This document shows positions 62,175 to 64,000 of a DNA stretch of 64,000 bases, one piece after another. A program made the translations under genes and the position numbers. Under the pieces are notes generated by a model. It saw nothing but the letters and a program-made list of their open reading frames with translations, ran no database searches and was not told where the DNA came from. Source of the DNA: Paenibacillus sp. DCT19 (GTDB lineage: Bacteria; Bacillota; Bacilli; Paenibacillales; Paenibacillaceae). Each line of letters starts with the position of its first letter. Within the stretch, counting starts at the first letter, position 1. The stretch is from positions 3,917,501 to 3,981,500 of the forward strand of contig NZ_CP029639.1 in the NCBI RefSeq assembly GCF_003268635.1, written 5' to 3'.

Positions 62175-63385
62175 TCAGTTCAACGATTGCTGAGTCCTTG
62201 CCTGCCTGCTAACGATTAACAAAATAAACGCACCCAGCGCTGCGCTGATTGTACAAGCCAAATACATGAGCGAAGGCCCACCTGAATCCAATAAATAACC
62301 ATTTAACATATTACCTACAATGCCACCAAGTCCTGCAAATACCATATTAAATAAACTTTGACCCGTCGCTTGCATTTCCCGTCCTGTAACAGAAGCTACA
62401 TATTCAACGGCTGCGATATAAAAGAATCCAAAAGATAGCCCATGTAAAACTTGAATGCCGATCATCACTTCGGGTGTTGGCCAGAGCCATTGAATACCCC
62501 AACGAAGCATATACGCGCCTGCAGCCAAAAGCATGGTTCGTTCATGTCCCCATTTGCGGAGAATGAATGCAGCAACGAGCATCGAGGGCACATTCGTTAT
62601 AGAGGCCAGAAGCAGTGCTGTACCTGTCATCGCTACAGAGCCGCCTGCCATTTGAAATGAAATGACAAAGAAAGAGTTAAACGCCGTTAACGTTTGATTC
62701 ACTAGGAAACAGCCGATTAAAAATAGAAGGAATGTTCGGTTACGCAACAATCTTGCTAATCCTACGGAGAAGGTCACCGAGGAAGAAGAAATACTGGTTT
62801 GCCGGGGAAGTGTGCTGGCCAGAACGGCACTTAGCACGTTAAATACTAGAAAAGGCAGCCACAACATATGAATGGAGAATTGGGACAGGTATATCCCGGC
62901 TGCGAATCCTCCAAGCCCTGTACCTAAACTTCCAAACAATCGAATCATACCATAGGAAGTATTGGCTGCCTTAGCCGCAGTAACTGCATAAGAGTCAGCT
63001 ACAGGGATCTGAGTCACTTGAAATATAGTGCATAAAGTATAAATCAATATTAATATAATGTACACTTCTATATTGTAGAAATATGCTAACAACGCAGGAA
63101 CAAGCAAACTTAGCACTAATACAAAGCGAGTTTTTTTAAACTTATCTACCATAATCCCCATATCGGTTGGAGGATTATGGATATAAGTGTACCGAACGCC
63201 ATAATAAATCCGGTCTCTTTACTAGAGAAGCCTTGTGCAACCAAAATAGGATTAATATAGGGATTAAATATCCCTCCAGCAAGCCCCATAAACAAATACA
63301 GACCTTGCAGCTTCAATAATACATGCCTTGCTTCATTGGAATCGGCTTTTTCTCTTTCTCTGTATGCCTTCATATGTCTTCTCAT
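62175..63385 (-). pseudogene. MFS transporter (MFS_1-like), one frameshift
   Basis: About 404 residues if repaired. The N-terminal fragment ends ...ISIILQPIWG and the rest resumes at IMVDKFKKTRFVLVLSLL, so the A-loop between helices II and III is cut. The break is in the G-run 63157-63160; one added G restores W-G-I-M-V-D. The remainder has the typical later helices, including LHGLSFGFFYIAAVEYVASVTG, and resembles the LacY/nucleoside-transporter-like MFS group. The preferred start is ATG 63385, with GGAG six bases upstream. It lies between the AraC-type regulator and a ROK gene, so sugar transport is likely. Confidence 0.88.
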
Positions 63386-63453
63386 CCGGATCTCCATCCT
63401 TTAATCCTGTAATGGCATCTCTTTCTATATAAGTTCAATATAAGAACGTTTAT

Positions 63454-63487
63454 CTGACCACTCCAATGACAGAATAACATTCCGATC
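63454..63487. repeat. Partial copy of the 18.9-kb repeat element
   Basis: This 34-base stretch matches 18897-18930 at all but about three positions (shared TGACCACT, ATGACAGAA, AACATTCCGATC). The second, inverted arm is missing here. It lies between the MFS and ROK genes. Confidence 0.65.
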
Positions 63488-63508
63488 CATATTTAATAGA
63501 TTTATCTA

Positions 63509-64000
63509 TTATCGCTGTAGCACTTTCAAACGGATGGCTGCCAATGCACCATTGGCTCCTGCCGTATTGCCAAGTTCAGCGACAACGATTTTTGTAGCCA
63601 GCGCGGTATATCGACTCAGACGGCTGCGAACCTCATTTAGGTAATAATCAGGATTCGAAGCAGCTACACCGCCGCCAACAACAATAATAGATGGATTAAG
63701 TAATGCGACGATATTAGCCAGCCCTCTCGCCATATATTGTAATGGCACCTCCAGAATCTCAAGAGCGGCAACATCCCCCGCTTCAGCAGCTTTGAACACA
63801 TGCCGAGCCTCAATCTGGCTTACGTCTCCATCAGCAAGGCTATGAAGTAACGAGTGTGTATTGCCAGGTTCATCTGTAAAATAACGCCTTGCCTGTTGCG
63901 TAATGCCTGTGCCTGACGTATTCAGCTCGAACGCACCAAATGTATCTGAAGATGCCTTGTACTGACGATCAATTCCTTCGTCTCCAACAATAAAATGTCC
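63509..64000 (-). CDS. ROK-family protein, 5' end outside the window
   Basis: The C-terminal 163 residues or so of a ROK sugar kinase or regulator; the frame is open to the window edge. Present are GHFIVGDEG, ELNTSGTGITQQARRYF, the helix AAEAGDVAALEILEVPLQYMARGLANIVALLNPSIIVVGGGVA and a KIVVAELGNTAGANGALAAI end. The usual zinc motif C-x-C-G-x-x-G-C-L-E between the G-H and S-G-T segments is missing; the aligned part reads ASSDTFGAFELN without cysteines. Such zinc-less ROK proteins exist, so kinase activity is uncertain. Upstream of the MFS gene on the same strand. Confidence 0.85.
   Translation of the reverse strand, partial: GHFIVGDEGIDRQYKASSDTFGAFELNTSGTGITQQARRYFTDEPGNTHSLLHSLADGDVSQIEARHVFKAAEAGDVAALEILEVPLQYMARGLANIVALLNPSIIVVGGGVAASNPDYYLNEVRSRLSRYTALATKIVVAELGNTAGANGALAAIRLKVLQR

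Noticed and set aside
1..64000. CRISPR arrays, tRNA, rRNA, prophage, insertion sequences
   Set aside because: I saw no regularly spaced identical repeats, tRNA-like cloverleafs, ribosomal RNA sequence, phage structural genes or transposase genes.

Overview
The window looks like a chromosomal stretch from a Paenibacillus-type Gram-positive bacterium. The evidence is moderate GC, strong AAGGAGG-type ribosome binding sites, many TTG and GTG starts, a Bce-type antimicrobial-peptide module, an SLH-domain surface protein, LplABC-type sugar import with a large membrane-bound AraC regulator, and a second YidC with its own leader. The proteins closely resemble Bacillus and Paenibacillus families. I see no rRNA, tRNA, CRISPR array, prophage or transposase.

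Layout. 0.2-9.6 kb: an HxlR regulator divergent from a flavodoxin-like quinone reductase, an ABC-F ATPase, a SET protein, a DUF1349 protein, an IscA/HesB-like protein, a VanY-type carboxypeptidase, a nitroreductase, a leucine-rich-repeat protein and a GyrI-like protein. 9.7-16.6 kb: an M29 aminopeptidase, an acyl-CoA synthetase, an aldo/keto reductase divergent from an AraC regulator, a Gls24 protein and an AI-2E-type membrane protein. 16.7-25.5 kb: an OmpR-type two-component system, an HpaB-type monooxygenase, then a complete Bce module (regulator, kinase, ATPase, permease). 25.6-36 kb: a GH3 NagZ-like lipoprotein, a secreted repeat protein, a broken butanediol dehydrogenase divergent from a LacI regulator, a TetR/MFS pair, small membrane proteins and a broken HD-GYP phosphodiesterase. 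36.3-48.4 kb: a UbiD decarboxylase; a two-gene operon of a dockerin protein and a cohesin-SLH protein; an MTA/SAH deaminase; a methyltransferase plus saccharopine-dehydrogenase pair divergent from a LuxR regulator; and yidC behind an overlapping leader frame. 48.4-64 kb: a DUF4173-type membrane protein, an SgrR-type regulator, a P-loop kinase, then a carbohydrate locus (isomerase, unknown 563-residue protein, two permeases, binding protein, AraC regulator, MFS transporter, ROK protein running off the end).

Most interesting points. (1) The reading frame upstream of and overlapping yidC at 48.0-48.35 kb has one membrane segment and an acidic stretch placed just before a perfect 12-bp hairpin that traps the yidC ribosome binding site. 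This is the architecture of a MifM-type arrest leader. (2) The cohesin-SLH and dockerin genes could form a minimal cell-surface docking pair. (3) Four genes carry five frameshifts, and all five are explained by loss of one G from a short G-run. This is either systematic sequencing error or a cluster of slippage mutations. (4) Several regulator-operator pairs can be read directly: HxlR, LacI, TetR, Bce and AraC.
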